64,000 bases of DNA from Burkholderia anthina (GTDB lineage: Bacteria > Pseudomonadota > Gammaproteobacteria > Burkholderiales > Burkholderiaceae): contig NZ_LNJP01000003.1 of assembly GCF_001547525.1 (NCBI RefSeq), positions 1,736,001 through 1,800,000 on the forward strand, given 5' to 3'. A program made the position numbers and the translations under genes. Positions 17,394-26,706 of the stretch are shown here, in pieces. Position 1 is the first letter of the stretch. Every line of letters begins with the position of its first letter. Under the pieces are notes generated by a model that saw nothing but the letters and a program-made list of their open reading frames with translations, was not told where the DNA came from and did not search any database.

Positions 17394-18128
17394 TCAGCAG
17401 CGGCCGGTGCGCAGCGCGATGCTCCAGTCGTCGCGCCCGCGCGAGGCCGCGATGGCCGCGGCCGTGTGCCAGTCGTATTCGACCGCATGGAATTCGACGT
17501 TCCAGCCGGCGGCCGTGCGCGACACCATCGCGTAGCGCGCATGCGGCGAGCCCGTCTCGATCCGGTGCGGATGCGGCAGGTCGTCCGTATACGCCTGCAG
17601 CCCGACGCTGCCGGGATTGACGATCAGCCGGCCGTCGTCGAGCTTCGCGGTGCGCGGCACGTGCGTGTGGCCGCACAGGATCAGCGAGGCCGTTTCGTTG
17701 CCCGCACGCTGCGCGACCTCGTCGGGCGTGGCCGCGCGGCAGCCGTCGGGCGTGACCGTTTCGAGGAAATAGACGAGGTCGCTGGCCGGCGCGCCGTGCA
17801 CCATCAGCACGTCGCCGTCGAGCATCAGGCGTTCGGGCAGCGCGGCGATCCACGTGCGGTGGTCGGCGCGCAGCGTGTCGTGCGCCCAGCGATCCGACAG
17901 CCGCATCGCGTCGCGATCCTCGGTGAGCAACTGCCGTTCGTGATTGCCCTTGACGGTCGGCAGGTCGAGCGCGATCAGGCGGTCGGCCGTTTCGGCCGGA
18001 TGCAGCGCGCCCGACACGATGTCGCCGAGATTGACGATCACGTCGGCGCCGCGGCGCCGGACGTCGTCGAGCACCGCGTCGAGCGCGGCGAGGTTGCCGT
18101 GGATATCGGACAGCGCGGCGATTTTCAT
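17394..18128 (-). CDS. Calcineurin-like metallophosphoesterase (YfcE/MJ0936 type)
   Basis: A 244-residue cytosolic metallophosphoesterase. The metal-binding signature is complete and ordered: SDIHGN (D8, H10), LGDIV, GNHERQ, VHGAP and GHTHVPR. The family dephosphorylates small phospho-compounds; the physiological substrate is unknown. Start 18128 is chosen because MKIAALSDIHGN is the usual N-terminus; the 22-codon upstream extension is Arg-rich and atypical. It is followed on the same strand by neither a close partner nor a clear operon mate (the GNAT gene lies upstream, 97 bases away). Confidence 0.85.
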   Translation of the reverse strand: MKIAALSDIHGNLAALDAVLDDVRRRGADVIVNLGDIVSGALHPAETADRLIALDLPTVKGNHERQLLTEDRDAMRLSDRWAHDTLRADHRTWIAALPERLMLDGDVLMVHGAPASDLVYFLETVTPDGCRAATPDEVAQRAGNETASLILCGHTHVPRTAKLDDGRLIVNPGSVGLQAYTDDLPHPHRIETGSPHARYAMVSRTAAGWNVEFHAVEYDWHTAAAIAASRGRDDWSIALRTGRC

Positions 18129-18225
18129 GGCGGAGCGTCGATGAGGGGAACGGCGATTGTCGCCAATTCGGCGCGGGCCGTCCAATCGCGTCACGGCGTC
18201 GGCACGCGATGCCGCGGGCGGCGCG

Positions 18226-18762
18226 TCAGTCGGTCGCGAGCCGTGCGTACATCGCGAAATCGCCGGGCGTGCCGCGCACCATCTTGTATGCGCGCAGCAG
18301 CCCTTCGTAGCGGTAGCCGCACTTCTGCAGCACGCGCGCGGAGCCCGCGTTGCCAGTCAGCACGACGGCTTGCATGCGGATGAAGCCCCCTTCGGCGAAC
18401 GCCCACGCGGTGACGGCTTCGCACACCGCGCTCGCGATGCCGCGCCCCCAGTGCGACGGCGCGAGGTCGTACGCGATCTCCGCCGAGCGGTTCGCGGTGG
18501 ACACCGTATGCAGCCCGATCGTCCCGGTGAGCGCGCCGGATTCGGTATCGACGATCGCGAGACGCCGGATCGAATCCGGATCGGCCGATTCGATGCTGTC
18601 GAACAGCGGCAGCAGATCGTCGGGCGAGCGCAGGTTCCAGCTCGTGTGGCGGAAAACGGCCGGGTTCGACAGGTACGCGTACCACGCGTCGAGGTCCGCG
18701 CGTTCGAGTTGCCTGAGCGACAGGCCGGGAAATCCGGAGCAGGGCGGCGCGGCGATTTTCAT
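18226..18762 (-). CDS. GNAT acetyltransferase (RimJ/RimL type)
   Basis: A 178-residue acetyl-CoA-dependent N-acetyltransferase of the RimJ/RimL-like GNAT class. Visible features are LSLRQLERADLDAWYAYLSN at the start, GTIGLHTV followed by AEIAYDLAPSHWGRGIASAV (the acetyl-CoA-binding motif A, here W-G-R-G-I-A), and NAGSARVLQKCGYRYEG near the C-terminus. Its substrate could be a ribosomal protein N-terminus, a toxic small molecule or another amine. It lies 12 bases downstream of the LysE-type exporter on the same strand and probably shares its transcript. Confidence 0.85.
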   Translation of the reverse strand: MKIAAPPCSGFPGLSLRQLERADLDAWYAYLSNPAVFRHTSWNLRSPDDLLPLFDSIESADPDSIRRLAIVDTESGALTGTIGLHTVSTANRSAEIAYDLAPSHWGRGIASAVCEAVTAWAFAEGGFIRMQAVVLTGNAGSARVLQKCGYRYEGLLRAYKMVRGTPGDFAMYARLATD

Positions 18763-18774
18763 CGAACCCGGCGC

Positions 18775-19416
18775 CTACGCGCCGTGGCGCCGGTACAGCG
18801 CCAGCGAACCGGCGAGCGCGAGCAGCATCGCGCCGCACGTGCGCTCGAGCCACAGCGCGCCCGAGCATTTCAGCAGCCGCACCGCACGGGCGCCGAGCAG
18901 CGCGTAGCCGAACATCACCGCGCCGTCGACCAGCGCGAACGTGACCGCGAGCGCGACGTACTGCGGCGCGAGCGGCGCGGCCGGATCGAGGAACTGCGGC
19001 AGGAACGCGGAGAAGAACAGATAGCCCTTCGGGTTCGTCACCGCGGTCAGGAAGCTTTTCGCGAAGATCGGCGCGTTGCGTCCGGTGCGTCCGGATGCCG
19101 TGTCGCCTTGCGCGGCCGCGACGTCGAGCGATCCCGTCGACATCAGCAACCGGATGCCGACATAAGCGAGGTAGGCGGCGCCGAGCCACTTGACGACCGA
19201 GAACCAGAACGCCGACGCCATCAGCAGCGCGCCGAGGCCGAGCGCGACCGCGACGATCAGCACGAAGTCGGACAGCATCGCGCCCGCGAAACCGTAGGCC
19301 GCGCGGCGCACACCGTAGCGCGAGCCGTTGGTCAGCGCGAGCAGCACGGTCGGGCCGGGCGTCGCGATGCCGACGAACGCGACGGCGGAGAAGACCAGCA
19401 GGGTCGTTTCATGCAT
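18775..19416 (-). CDS. LysE/RhtB-family amino-acid exporter
   Basis: A 213-residue inner-membrane protein with about six hydrophobic helices. The family signature near the N-terminus is GIATPGPTVLLALTNGSRYG. NPKGYLFFSAFLPQF follows in the middle, as in RhtB/LysE exporters, which expel amino acids such as homoserine or threonine. Start 19416 has GGGAG upstream. The acetyltransferase gene follows after 12 bases, suggesting a detoxification pair (modify or export an amine-containing compound); the pairing is an inference from spacing. Confidence 0.85.
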   Translation of the reverse strand: MHETTLLVFSAVAFVGIATPGPTVLLALTNGSRYGVRRAAYGFAGAMLSDFVLIVAVALGLGALLMASAFWFSVVKWLGAAYLAYVGIRLLMSTGSLDVAAAQGDTASGRTGRNAPIFAKSFLTAVTNPKGYLFFSAFLPQFLDPAAPLAPQYVALAVTFALVDGAVMFGYALLGARAVRLLKCSGALWLERTCGAMLLALAGSLALYRRHGA

Positions 19417-19516
19417 GAAGAAGCTCCCGGTGGAAGGCGCGCAGCCGATTATCGTCCGCGCCGCCCCGCGCTGTACAGGCGCCGCCGCCTCGGCGCCGTC
19501 TCCGACTATCGCGATT

Positions 19517-19565
19517 TTGACAAGAAACTGTTGTCATTATTCCGCTTTGGAACGGAACCGGTTCC
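19517..19565 (+). promoter_or_regulatory. Candidate promoter and palindromic operator of the second porin gene
   Basis: TTGACA lies at 19517-19522 and the perfect 12-base palindrome GGAACCGGTTCC at 19554-19565, partly preceded by a direct GGAAC copy. A central CG within such a palindrome is typical of LacI/GalR-family operators. It lies about 150 bases before the porin start. No LacI gene is in the window. Confidence 0.4.
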
Positions 19566-19710
19566 AACTACCATACCGGCCGCAGCGGGCACGCCCGCCG
19601 CATCGTCGCGCGCGGACGTCGCCGGCCTTGCACCGCCGGCGGATGTCGGCGCCCGCGCGCTACTCGCAAACAGCCAGAACAACGGGTTCACCGCCCGGAG
19701 ACACGAAACC

Positions 19711-20904
19711 ATGAACAAGCAACTGATCGCAGCCCCGCTGCTGCTCTCGCTCGCGGGTATCGCCGCCGCGCAAAGCTCCGTCACGCTGTACGGCATCGTC
19801 GATGCGGGCGTGACCTATCGCAGCAACGAACGGGCCGGCTCGGCGGGCGCGTACACCGGGCATTCGAACGTCGGGCTCACGACCGGCAACCTGTCCGGCA
19901 GCCGCTGGGGCATCAAGGGCTCCGAGGATCTCGGCGCCGGGATGCGCGCGCTGTTCGTCCTCGAGAACGGCTTCGACATCACGAACGGCACGTCGGGCCA
20001 GGGCGGCCGCCAGTTCGGCCGGCAGGCGTTCGTCGGCGTCGGCAGCGACCGCTACGGCACGATCACGCTCGGCCGCCAGTACACGTCGCTCGACGATTTC
20101 GTGAGCCCGGTCGGCCCGTCGTCGTTCATCGGCGGCTTCGGCGCGCACCCGGGCGACATCGACGATCTCGACCAGACCGCGCGCGTCGACAGTGCGATCA
20201 AGTACACGAGCGCGAACTACTCGGGCTTCACGTTCGGTGCGCTGTACGGCTTCGGCGGCCAGCCGGGGAGCATGAAGCAGCGCAACACGTGGAGCGTCGG
20301 CGCCGCGTACGCGGCCGGCCCGCTGCGCGTGGGCGTCGGCTACGAGCGTTCGGACAACAGCAAGACGGGCGCGACCGACCCGACGGCAGGCAAGTGGCGG
20401 AGCACCGACGACGGCCTGTTCAATTCGTCGATCAACGAAGGCTATGCGAGCGCGCAGTCGCAGCAGGTGATCGCGACGGGCGCGACGTACAACTTCGGGC
20501 CAGCCGTCGTCGGCGTGAACTACAGCAACGTGCAGTATCGCGGCGGCGCGCAGTCGCTGTTCAGCGGCCATGCGACGTTCAACGTCGCGGGCGTGTTCAC
20601 GCGCTGGAACGTGCAGCCGCAGACGCAGCTGTTCGCGGGCTACAGCTACACGCGTGGCAGTGACGTCGACGGCATCGACAACCGCGCGCAGTATCACAAC
20701 GTCACGCTCGGCGCGGTCTACGACCTGTCGAAGCGCACCAGCGTGTACCTGCTCGGCGCGTACCAGCATGCGTCCGGCACGACGCTCGACGCGCTCGGCC
20801 GGCCGGTGGCCGCGACCGCGTCGGTGTCGGACAAGGCGAACGGCCATTCGTCCGATTCGCGGTCGCAGGCGATCGTGAGCCTCGGGCTGCGCCAGAAGTT
20901 CTGA
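19711..20904 (+). CDS. Gram-negative porin
   Basis: A 397-residue outer-membrane porin related to the one at 3993. The signal peptide is residues 1-20 (MNKQLIAAPLLLSLAGIAAA), and the mature start QSSVTLYGIVDAGVTYRSN is classic for the Burkholderia porin family. GSRWGIKGSEDLG, YGTITLGRQY and SAIKYTS are recognisable barrel segments, and the protein ends in the outer-membrane signature with terminal Phe (GLRQKF). The ATG at 19711 is chosen for its signal peptide; the frame is open far upstream only because of GC bias. Monocistronic, with a candidate LacI-type operator upstream, so it may be tied to uptake of a specific carbon source. Confidence 0.9.
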   Translation: MNKQLIAAPLLLSLAGIAAAQSSVTLYGIVDAGVTYRSNERAGSAGAYTGHSNVGLTTGNLSGSRWGIKGSEDLGAGMRALFVLENGFDITNGTSGQGGRQFGRQAFVGVGSDRYGTITLGRQYTSLDDFVSPVGPSSFIGGFGAHPGDIDDLDQTARVDSAIKYTSANYSGFTFGALYGFGGQPGSMKQRNTWSVGAAYAAGPLRVGVGYERSDNSKTGATDPTAGKWRSTDDGLFNSSINEGYASAQSQQVIATGATYNFGPAVVGVNYSNVQYRGGAQSLFSGHATFNVAGVFTRWNVQPQTQLFAGYSYTRGSDVDGIDNRAQYHNVTLGAVYDLSKRTSVYLLGAYQHASGTTLDALGRPVAATASVSDKANGHSSDSRSQAIVSLGLRQKF

Positions 20905-21586
20905 CGCGGCGGCCGTTGCGCGTGCAACGGGGCTCGCGGACGATGCGGGCCTCGTGGCGCGCATGCTCCTGTACCGCCGCTACACTTTTCAAGGCGACGG
21001 CATGACGCGAACGCTGTCCGCACTGCCGGTGCGGCGCGGCGACCGTCGCGCCGCACGGCGAGATCGTGTTCGGAACGAATCGGCTCGGCGTGCGCGTCGT
21101 GCCGAACAGGCTGCGTGCGCGTGCCTACGGCGGACGATTGCCTGGCGACCTGCAGCCGAGCCGGTACGGCCGGCGCGCGGCTTTCCCCTCCGCATTCCTG
21201 CTTTTCCTCCCGCTTTCCCGTCCGTTGCAGGATCACGCATTTCCGATCGCACCGAATAATTTTTTTCTTTCATTTCGATTTCGATTTGTAATAATAGAAA
21301 CGATTTCCGGGGAATGAAAAAGCAATGCGGTCGTGGCAGAAAAAATGACGTATTTGCATTGCGTGATCCGGAAGAAAATGCCGGGAAATGCGCCGGAGCT
21401 GCACGCTGGAAGGCTGTATGGGCGCAGGTTCGGCGATTTTGCGATCGTTGACGAAAAAGCCCCGGACGGAAAAAGGCGCGGAGTGAATAATTCCGGGGAA
21501 CGGCGAATGCGAATTTTCCGGAATCATCAATATTTCATGCGCCGCGATTTACAGTGTCGACGATGGTTCGTCTGGGAGCATTATTC
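20905..21586. other. Intergenic region with an AT-rich segment
   Basis: About 680 bases. Just after the porin stop lies a possible hairpin (CCGTTGC 20913-20919, loop GCGT, GCAACGG 20924-20930) without a T-run, perhaps a terminator. Bases 21255-21325 are strikingly AT-rich for this replicon and contain TAATAAT-like -10 candidates, probably the promoter area of the beta-propeller gene. No gene with recognisable features was found. Confidence 0.4.
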
Positions 21587-23512
21587 ATGTCAATGAAACA
21601 AATCCGCGCGGCGTTGCTCGGAATGTGCATCGCGATGCTGGCGCCGGCGAGCCACGCGCAGGCGCAATACTCGACCGACTGGCTCGCGAACACGTACGGC
21701 ACGCTGGCCTCGCACGTCGGCAACGGCGCGCGCTCGATGTGGGTCGCGCCCGAAGGCGTGATCTACACGGCGTCGCGCTGGGACGAGAACGCGGGCGGCG
21801 TCGCGATCTACCAGAACGGCCAGCCGCTCGGCACGATCGGCATTCACGACGAATTCCACGGCGGCGCGATCACCGGCAATTCGACGTCGCTGTTCGTCGC
21901 GCTCGGCTACAACCGCACGTTCGGCAGCGGCTCGGTGGGCCGCTACAACCGAAGCACGAACCAGCGCGACCTGCGCATTCCGGTCAGCACGTGGACGGGC
22001 ATCCAGTATGCGGACGTGATCACGGGCCTCGCGACGGCCGGCAACCTGCTGTACGTGAGCGACTTCTACGGCAACCGCGTGCGCGTCTACACGACCGACG
22101 GCGTATGGCAGCGCGACATCGGCGTCACGGGCCCCGGCGCGCTGGCGCTCGATGCGGCCGGCAACCTGTGGGTCGCGCGCAAGAGCGCGGGTGTCGTCGC
22201 GCAGTTCAGCCCGACCGGTGCGGCGATGAACACGCTCCAGATGGCGGCCGGCGCGCGGCCGGCGTCGCTGTACTTCGATGCGCCAATGGGCCGGTTGATG
22301 GTGGGCGACGAAGGGCCCGACATGAACATCAAGGTGTACGGCGGGCTGCCCGGGTTGCCGGTGCAGGTCGGCACGTTCGGCGTGCAGGGCGGCTATCTCG
22401 ACACGACGACGGGCATCAAGGGGCAGGTCGGCGACAAGCGCTTCACGCGCGTCGCGGCGCTCGGCAAGGATGCGGCCGGCAACCTGTACGTGCTGAACAA
22501 CGCTTGGGGCGGCGGCTGGGATCTCGGCCGCAACGGCAGCACCGATCTGCATTCGTACAGCCCGGTCGGCACGCTGCAATGGAAGCTGCAGGCGCTGAAC
22601 TTCGAGGGCGTCGCCGCGCCCGACCCCGCGACCGACGGCGCGTTGTTCTTCAGCGGCAACAACGTGTACACGGGCACCGCGGGCGGCACGTTCGTCGCGA
22701 ACACGATCGACCCGTTCACCTATCCGAAAGATCCGCGTCTCGACATGAACGACTATCAGCGCGGCCAGCACTTCGGCCAGCTCGTGACGGTCGGCGGCAA
22801 CCGGATTCTCGTCGCGTCGGGCCAGAACCCGGGCAACTTCAACTTCTATTACTTCAACACCGCGAGCGGCTATATCGCGATTCCGGCCGGCTCGCTGCCC
22901 GGCAAGCCGTTCAACACGACGCTGCAGGTGACGGCCGGTTTCGACATCGACGGCAACGGCGACGTGTGGGCCGGGCTGAACGGCTCCAACGTGATCACGC
23001 GCTATCCGATGACGGGCTTCGACGCGACCGGCAAGCCGTCATGGGGCAAGCCGGTGACGACGCCCGTGCCGAGCAGCGTGGCGCCCGTCACGCGCATCAT
23101 CTACCAGGCCGACAGCGACACGATGATCCTCGCGCAGGGCCTCGCGGGCAACTGGGACTGGACGGCGATGAACGGGCACATCGAGGTCTATCGCGGCTGG
23201 AAGAACGGCAACACGAGCGCGCCGAACCCGGTGATCAACCTGACGAGCGCGAACCCGAAATCGATCGCGGCGGCCGGGCACTATCTGTTCGTCGGCTATG
23301 TGCACACGGTGCCGAACATCGACGTATTCGACCTGAACACGGGTGCGCTCGTCACGACGCTGACGAACTCGAATCCGTCGGCGATGGACGTCGGCAACGA
23401 CGTCGACTCGATGTACGGCGTGCGCGCGTACCTGCGCTCGAACGGCGAGTACGTGATCACGAAGGACAACTACAACGGGTCGAGCATCGTCGTGTATCGC
23501 TGGCGTCCGTGA
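21587..23512 (+). CDS. Secreted beta-propeller protein of unknown function
   Basis: A 641-residue exported protein. The signal peptide is about residues 1-25 (MSMKQIRAALLG, then PASHAQA). The rest is built of repeated segments like those of NHL/SMP-30-type propeller blades: ADVITGLATAGNLLYVSDFYGNRVRVY, then GALALDAAGNLWVARKSAGVVAQF, KDAAGNLYVLN and FDIDGNGDVWAGLNGSNVITRY. Such proteins bind ligands or act as lactonase- or esterase-like enzymes; no specific catalytic set was identified. The start at 21587 has GGGAG (21574-21578) at good spacing. It ends 13 bases from the convergent TonB receptor gene. The cell location is probably periplasmic or extracellular. Confidence 0.7.
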   Translation: MSMKQIRAALLGMCIAMLAPASHAQAQYSTDWLANTYGTLASHVGNGARSMWVAPEGVIYTASRWDENAGGVAIYQNGQPLGTIGIHDEFHGGAITGNSTSLFVALGYNRTFGSGSVGRYNRSTNQRDLRIPVSTWTGIQYADVITGLATAGNLLYVSDFYGNRVRVYTTDGVWQRDIGVTGPGALALDAAGNLWVARKSAGVVAQFSPTGAAMNTLQMAAGARPASLYFDAPMGRLMVGDEGPDMNIKVYGGLPGLPVQVGTFGVQGGYLDTTTGIKGQVGDKRFTRVAALGKDAAGNLYVLNNAWGGGWDLGRNGSTDLHSYSPVGTLQWKLQALNFEGVAAPDPATDGALFFSGNNVYTGTAGGTFVANTIDPFTYPKDPRLDMNDYQRGQHFGQLVTVGGNRILVASGQNPGNFNFYYFNTASGYIAIPAGSLPGKPFNTTLQVTAGFDIDGNGDVWAGLNGSNVITRYPMTGFDATGKPSWGKPVTTPVPSSVAPVTRIIYQADSDTMILAQGLAGNWDWTAMNGHIEVYRGWKNGNTSAPNPVINLTSANPKSIAAAGHYLFVGYVHTVPNIDVFDLNTGALVTTLTNSNPSAMDVGNDVDSMYGVRAYLRSNGEYVITKDNYNGSSIVVYRWRP

Positions 23513-23525
23513 TCGCGCGGGCCCG

Positions 23526-25688
23526 TCAGAACGATACCGTCGTCGTCAGCGTGACGAGCCGCGGCTCGCCGACCGCGACGATCAGGTTGCTGTTGCTCGA
23601 CGGATAGTAGGTCTTGTCGAGCAGGTTCTTCACGTTGAGCTGGAAGCGGGTCGGAAACTTGCCGATCGTCGTTTCGTAGGCCGCGAATGCGTCGACGGTC
23701 ACGTAGCCGGGCAGCGTGAAGCTGTTCGCGGTGTCGCCGGAGCGGGCGCCGACGAGACGTGCGCCGCCGCCGAAGCGCCAGCGCCCGGGCAAGTTCGCGA
23801 TGGCCGTGTCGTATACCGCGAACAGGCTGGCGGTGTGGCGCGCGACGTTGACGAGCGGCGTGTTGCTGTCGCGATCGTTCGCGTTCGTGTACGCGTAGCT
23901 GCCGATCACGCTCAGGTGGCGCGTAATCTGCCCCGCGACGTCGAGCTCGATCCCGCGCGAGCGCGCGGTGCCGATCGTCGACGTGATGTCGCCGACCGTG
24001 ACCGCCACGTTGCGCTTGTCGATCTGATACACGGCGAGCGTGCCCGTGATCGCGGGCTTCAGGCTGAACTTCAGCCCGGCCTCGAGCACGCGCCCGTATT
24101 CCGGCGCGAGCGGCGCGGCAACGTTCGACGCGACGTTCGGCTTGAACGAGCGGCTCACGTTCGCGTAGGCGGTGAGCGCCGGCGTCAATGCATACGCGAG
24201 CCCGAACTGCGGCAGCCAGACGCTGCCGCGCGAGCGGTCGGCGAACACGAACGGCCGGCCCATCCCCGACTCCTGCTGCCAGTTTTCCCATCGCAGGCCG
24301 CCGACCGCGGTGAGGCGTTCGGTGATCTTCACCGAGTCCTGCACGATCGTCGAATACGCATGCACGACCGAGCGCGAATCGCTCTGCTTCGCGTTGGGTA
24401 TGCCGCCCGGCGCGAGCAGGCCGTACACGGGATCGTAAAGATCGAAGCCCGTCGTCGCCTTGCCGCGGATCGTGTCGCCGCGGAAGCTGCGCTGCCGCTC
24501 GTATTCGCCGCCGACGTAGATCGCGTGTTGCATGCCCGCGAGCGTCACGTTGCCAAGCAGGCCGAGCGTCGCGATCTGGTCGGAGTCGTTGCGCCCGAGG
24601 TTCGCATCGGACGAGCGCGTCAGCGCGCCGGTCCTGCTGTTGAACGCGGTGGCGCGGGTAAGGTATTGATCGTAGCGATCGCGGCCCCAGCCGTAAGTCG
24701 CACGCACGCGCCATGCATCGGAGAAGCGGTGCTCGATACGCGTACGCAGCGTTTCCTGGATGCCGCTGCTTTGCGACCACGCTTCCTCGTAGCGGCGATA
24801 GCGCAGCGCATCGTCGAGCTGGCCGTTCACGAGCACGGTGCCGCGGTCGAACGGCATCGTGTAATCGACGTACTGGTAGCTGACGTCGATCGACGTGTTC
24901 GCGTCGTGCCACGACAGCGCGGGCGCGATCAATGCGTTGCGCTCGCGGCCGAAGCTGCGCCAGTAGCGGCTCGTGTCGTATTCGCCGGTCAGCCGGAATG
25001 CGAGCGTGCCGCCCGCGATCTGGCCAGGCTTGCCGAGCGGGCCCGTGAGATCGAACTGTGCGCTGCTGCCGCCGTGGTTCGTGCGCGACGCGGAGATCGA
25101 GCCGCCGAACGTGTCTTCCGGCTTGCGCGTGACGAGGTTGATCACGCCGCCCGGGTCCTGCATCCCGTACAGCAGCGAAGCGGGGCCCTTCAGCACTTCG
25201 ACGCGATCGATCGTCGCGAGATAGCTGTGCAGCACCGGCGTGCGCACGCCGTCGACCAGCACCGAGCCATCATTGTTCGACCCGAAGCCGCGCTTGATGA
25301 ACGCGTCGCGCGTACCGCCGAGCGTGTTGGTCTGCGTGACGCCGCTGATGTTGCCGAGCACGTCGTCGAGCGAGCGCGCCTGCTGGTCCTGCATCACGCT
25401 GCTGCTGACCACCGCGACCGATTGCGGAATCTCCTTCAGCGCCCGGTCGTCGCCGCCCGCGATGCTCGTCGTGCGCGGCTGATAGCCGATCGTCGGGTCG
25501 ACGGCGGCCGATGCATTGACGCTGATCGCCGGGAGTTCGTGTTCGGCGGCGGTCGCAGGTGCGGGTGCAACGGGTTCGGTGCGGGCCGCATGCGCGCCGC
25601 TCGCGACGCACAGGGTGAGCAGGGCAGGCAGGCGCGTGCGCCACGGACGCGCGGCCCGGGCGCGGCAGGACATTCGACGGGATGGCAT
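23526..25688 (-). CDS. TonB-dependent siderophore receptor
   Basis: An approximately 720-residue outer-membrane receptor for ferric siderophores, powered by TonB. After a signal sequence (RLPALLTLCVASGAHA) the plug domain shows EIPQSVAVVSSSVMQDQ, GNISGVTQTNT, FIKRGFGSNNDGSVLVDGVR and VEVLKGPASLLYGMQDPGGVINLVTRKP. The 22-strand barrel follows and ends in TLTTTVSF with terminal Phe. The start is uncertain: ATGs at 25739, 25688 and 25673 are all in frame and none has a good ribosome site; 25688 was chosen for a reasonable signal peptide. A Fur-box-like sequence lies about 80 bases upstream, so iron repression is likely. The ligand siderophore is unknown. Confidence 0.88.
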   Translation of the reverse strand: MPSRRMSCRARAARPWRTRLPALLTLCVASGAHAARTEPVAPAPATAAEHELPAISVNASAAVDPTIGYQPRTTSIAGGDDRALKEIPQSVAVVSSSVMQDQQARSLDDVLGNISGVTQTNTLGGTRDAFIKRGFGSNNDGSVLVDGVRTPVLHSYLATIDRVEVLKGPASLLYGMQDPGGVINLVTRKPEDTFGGSISASRTNHGGSSAQFDLTGPLGKPGQIAGGTLAFRLTGEYDTSRYWRSFGRERNALIAPALSWHDANTSIDVSYQYVDYTMPFDRGTVLVNGQLDDALRYRRYEEAWSQSSGIQETLRTRIEHRFSDAWRVRATYGWGRDRYDQYLTRATAFNSRTGALTRSSDANLGRNDSDQIATLGLLGNVTLAGMQHAIYVGGEYERQRSFRGDTIRGKATTGFDLYDPVYGLLAPGGIPNAKQSDSRSVVHAYSTIVQDSVKITERLTAVGGLRWENWQQESGMGRPFVFADRSRGSVWLPQFGLAYALTPALTAYANVSRSFKPNVASNVAAPLAPEYGRVLEAGLKFSLKPAITGTLAVYQIDKRNVAVTVGDITSTIGTARSRGIELDVAGQITRHLSVIGSYAYTNANDRDSNTPLVNVARHTASLFAVYDTAIANLPGRWRFGGGARLVGARSGDTANSFTLPGYVTVDAFAAYETTIGKFPTRFQLNVKNLLDKTYYPSSNSNLIVAVGEPRLVTLTTTVSF

Positions 25689-25768
25689 GAATCGATGCGG
25701 GAAGAGGAATGCTAAGAATCGCGGCGCGGGCCGCGACATTGCGTTGCGTACAGGACGCGCATGATATA

Positions 25769-25787
25769 TGTAATGAGAACCATTTGC
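25769..25787 (-). promoter_or_regulatory. Fur-box-like operator upstream of the siderophore receptor
   Basis: TGTAATGAGAACCATTTGC matches the classical 19-base Fur consensus at 13 of 19 positions by hand alignment and lies in an AT-rich stretch upstream of the receptor start. This fits iron-dependent repression by Fur. Confidence 0.6.
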
Positions 25788-25799
25788 AATTGTAATGGG

Positions 25800-26093
25800 G
25801 CGGCAGGACGATGCTCGGCCCTCGGTTGCCGGCCTGTCGGCCGTCTGCTACCGTAGCGGCCAAAATCAGACGCAGTGAAATTCAACGAGAGAGAACCGGG
25901 GGCCGCACCATGTCATCTTCCTGCCACGTCGCATTCAGCGCGACGCCATGCGCCGCGCGCGACCACGCGGGCGGATGAAGTGATCGCAGCCGCGTACCGC
26001 CATTCGAACGATTAAATCAACGGAAGCGAATTCAACCGGCATCGCGCCGGGTTCGATCATTTCAACCACCACGCTGGACGGGAGAGACCACCC
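25800..26093. other. Remainder of intergenic region between receptor and small exported protein
   Basis: About 300 bases separate the divergent receptor gene and the small exported protein gene. Apart from the Fur-like site to the left and GGGAGAG just before the next ATG, nothing specific was recognised. Confidence 0.3.
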
Positions 26094-26540
26094 ATGAAGA
26101 AGATTTCCGCACCATTCGCGGCGGCAGCGCTTGCTGCCTGCACACTGCTGGCGGGCGTTCACCAGGCGGCCGGTGCGGCGTCGAACGCCGAACCCGCGAT
26201 CGACGCGCATTACGGCGCCGTGATCGAGGCCTATACGCGGGACATGGCCGCCGCGAAGACGAAGTACGACGGCAAGCGCCTCACGTTCGTCGGCGCCGTG
26301 ATCCGGATGGGCAGCGACCCGGGCGGCACGTACTTCGGCGCGCTGACGGCCGACGGCGAGCAGTTCGACACGCATTTCGACGTGGCCGACCAGGGCGCGC
26401 TGAAGCCGAAATTCCCCGGCGGCGAGATCAAGCCGTTCGTCACGTCCGCGGCTTTCCGGTTCAGTTGCGTGAACGAAGGCTATATCGACGCGCCGGTGCT
26501 GCCGGGGTTGAAGCTGACGCATTGCCGGCTCGCCGATTGA
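26094..26540 (+). CDS. Small exported protein, possible lipoprotein, OB-fold-like
   Basis: A 148-residue protein with a signal sequence. LAAC (residues 13-16) could be a lipobox; otherwise cleavage would be near QAAGA/AS. The mature part, with DGKRLTFVGAVIRMG and YFGALTADGEQFDTHFDV, resembles OB-fold tRNA-anti-like periplasmic domains (a strand after 'gk.ltv.G.V'), but this is a weak similarity judged by eye. Two further cysteines, in FSCVN and THCRL, may form a disulfide. A GGGAGAG ribosome site supports the start. No functional partner is evident; the next gene (vanB) is convergent. Confidence 0.65.
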   Translation: MKKISAPFAAAALAACTLLAGVHQAAGAASNAEPAIDAHYGAVIEAYTRDMAAAKTKYDGKRLTFVGAVIRMGSDPGGTYFGALTADGEQFDTHFDVADQGALKPKFPGGEIKPFVTSAAFRFSCVNEGYIDAPVLPGLKLTHCRLAD

Positions 26541-26706
26541 GCCGAGCGATGGGCGGCGCCGGCGTGCGAGGGTCACGCGGATTCGAGCTGCAGCACCATC
26601 GATCGGTCGGGAATTCAGGTGTATTGACCGACGGCGGCAGGATTCGCCATTGATCGTTTCCGTTATCGTGGTCGGCCGCCGCGCGTCTGGCAGCCCGTCT
26701 GCCGAT

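Noticed and set aside
21333..21596. Possible small gene in the AT-rich gap before the beta-propeller gene
   Set aside because: No ribosome site or family feature, and it would run into the promoter and start of the next gene.
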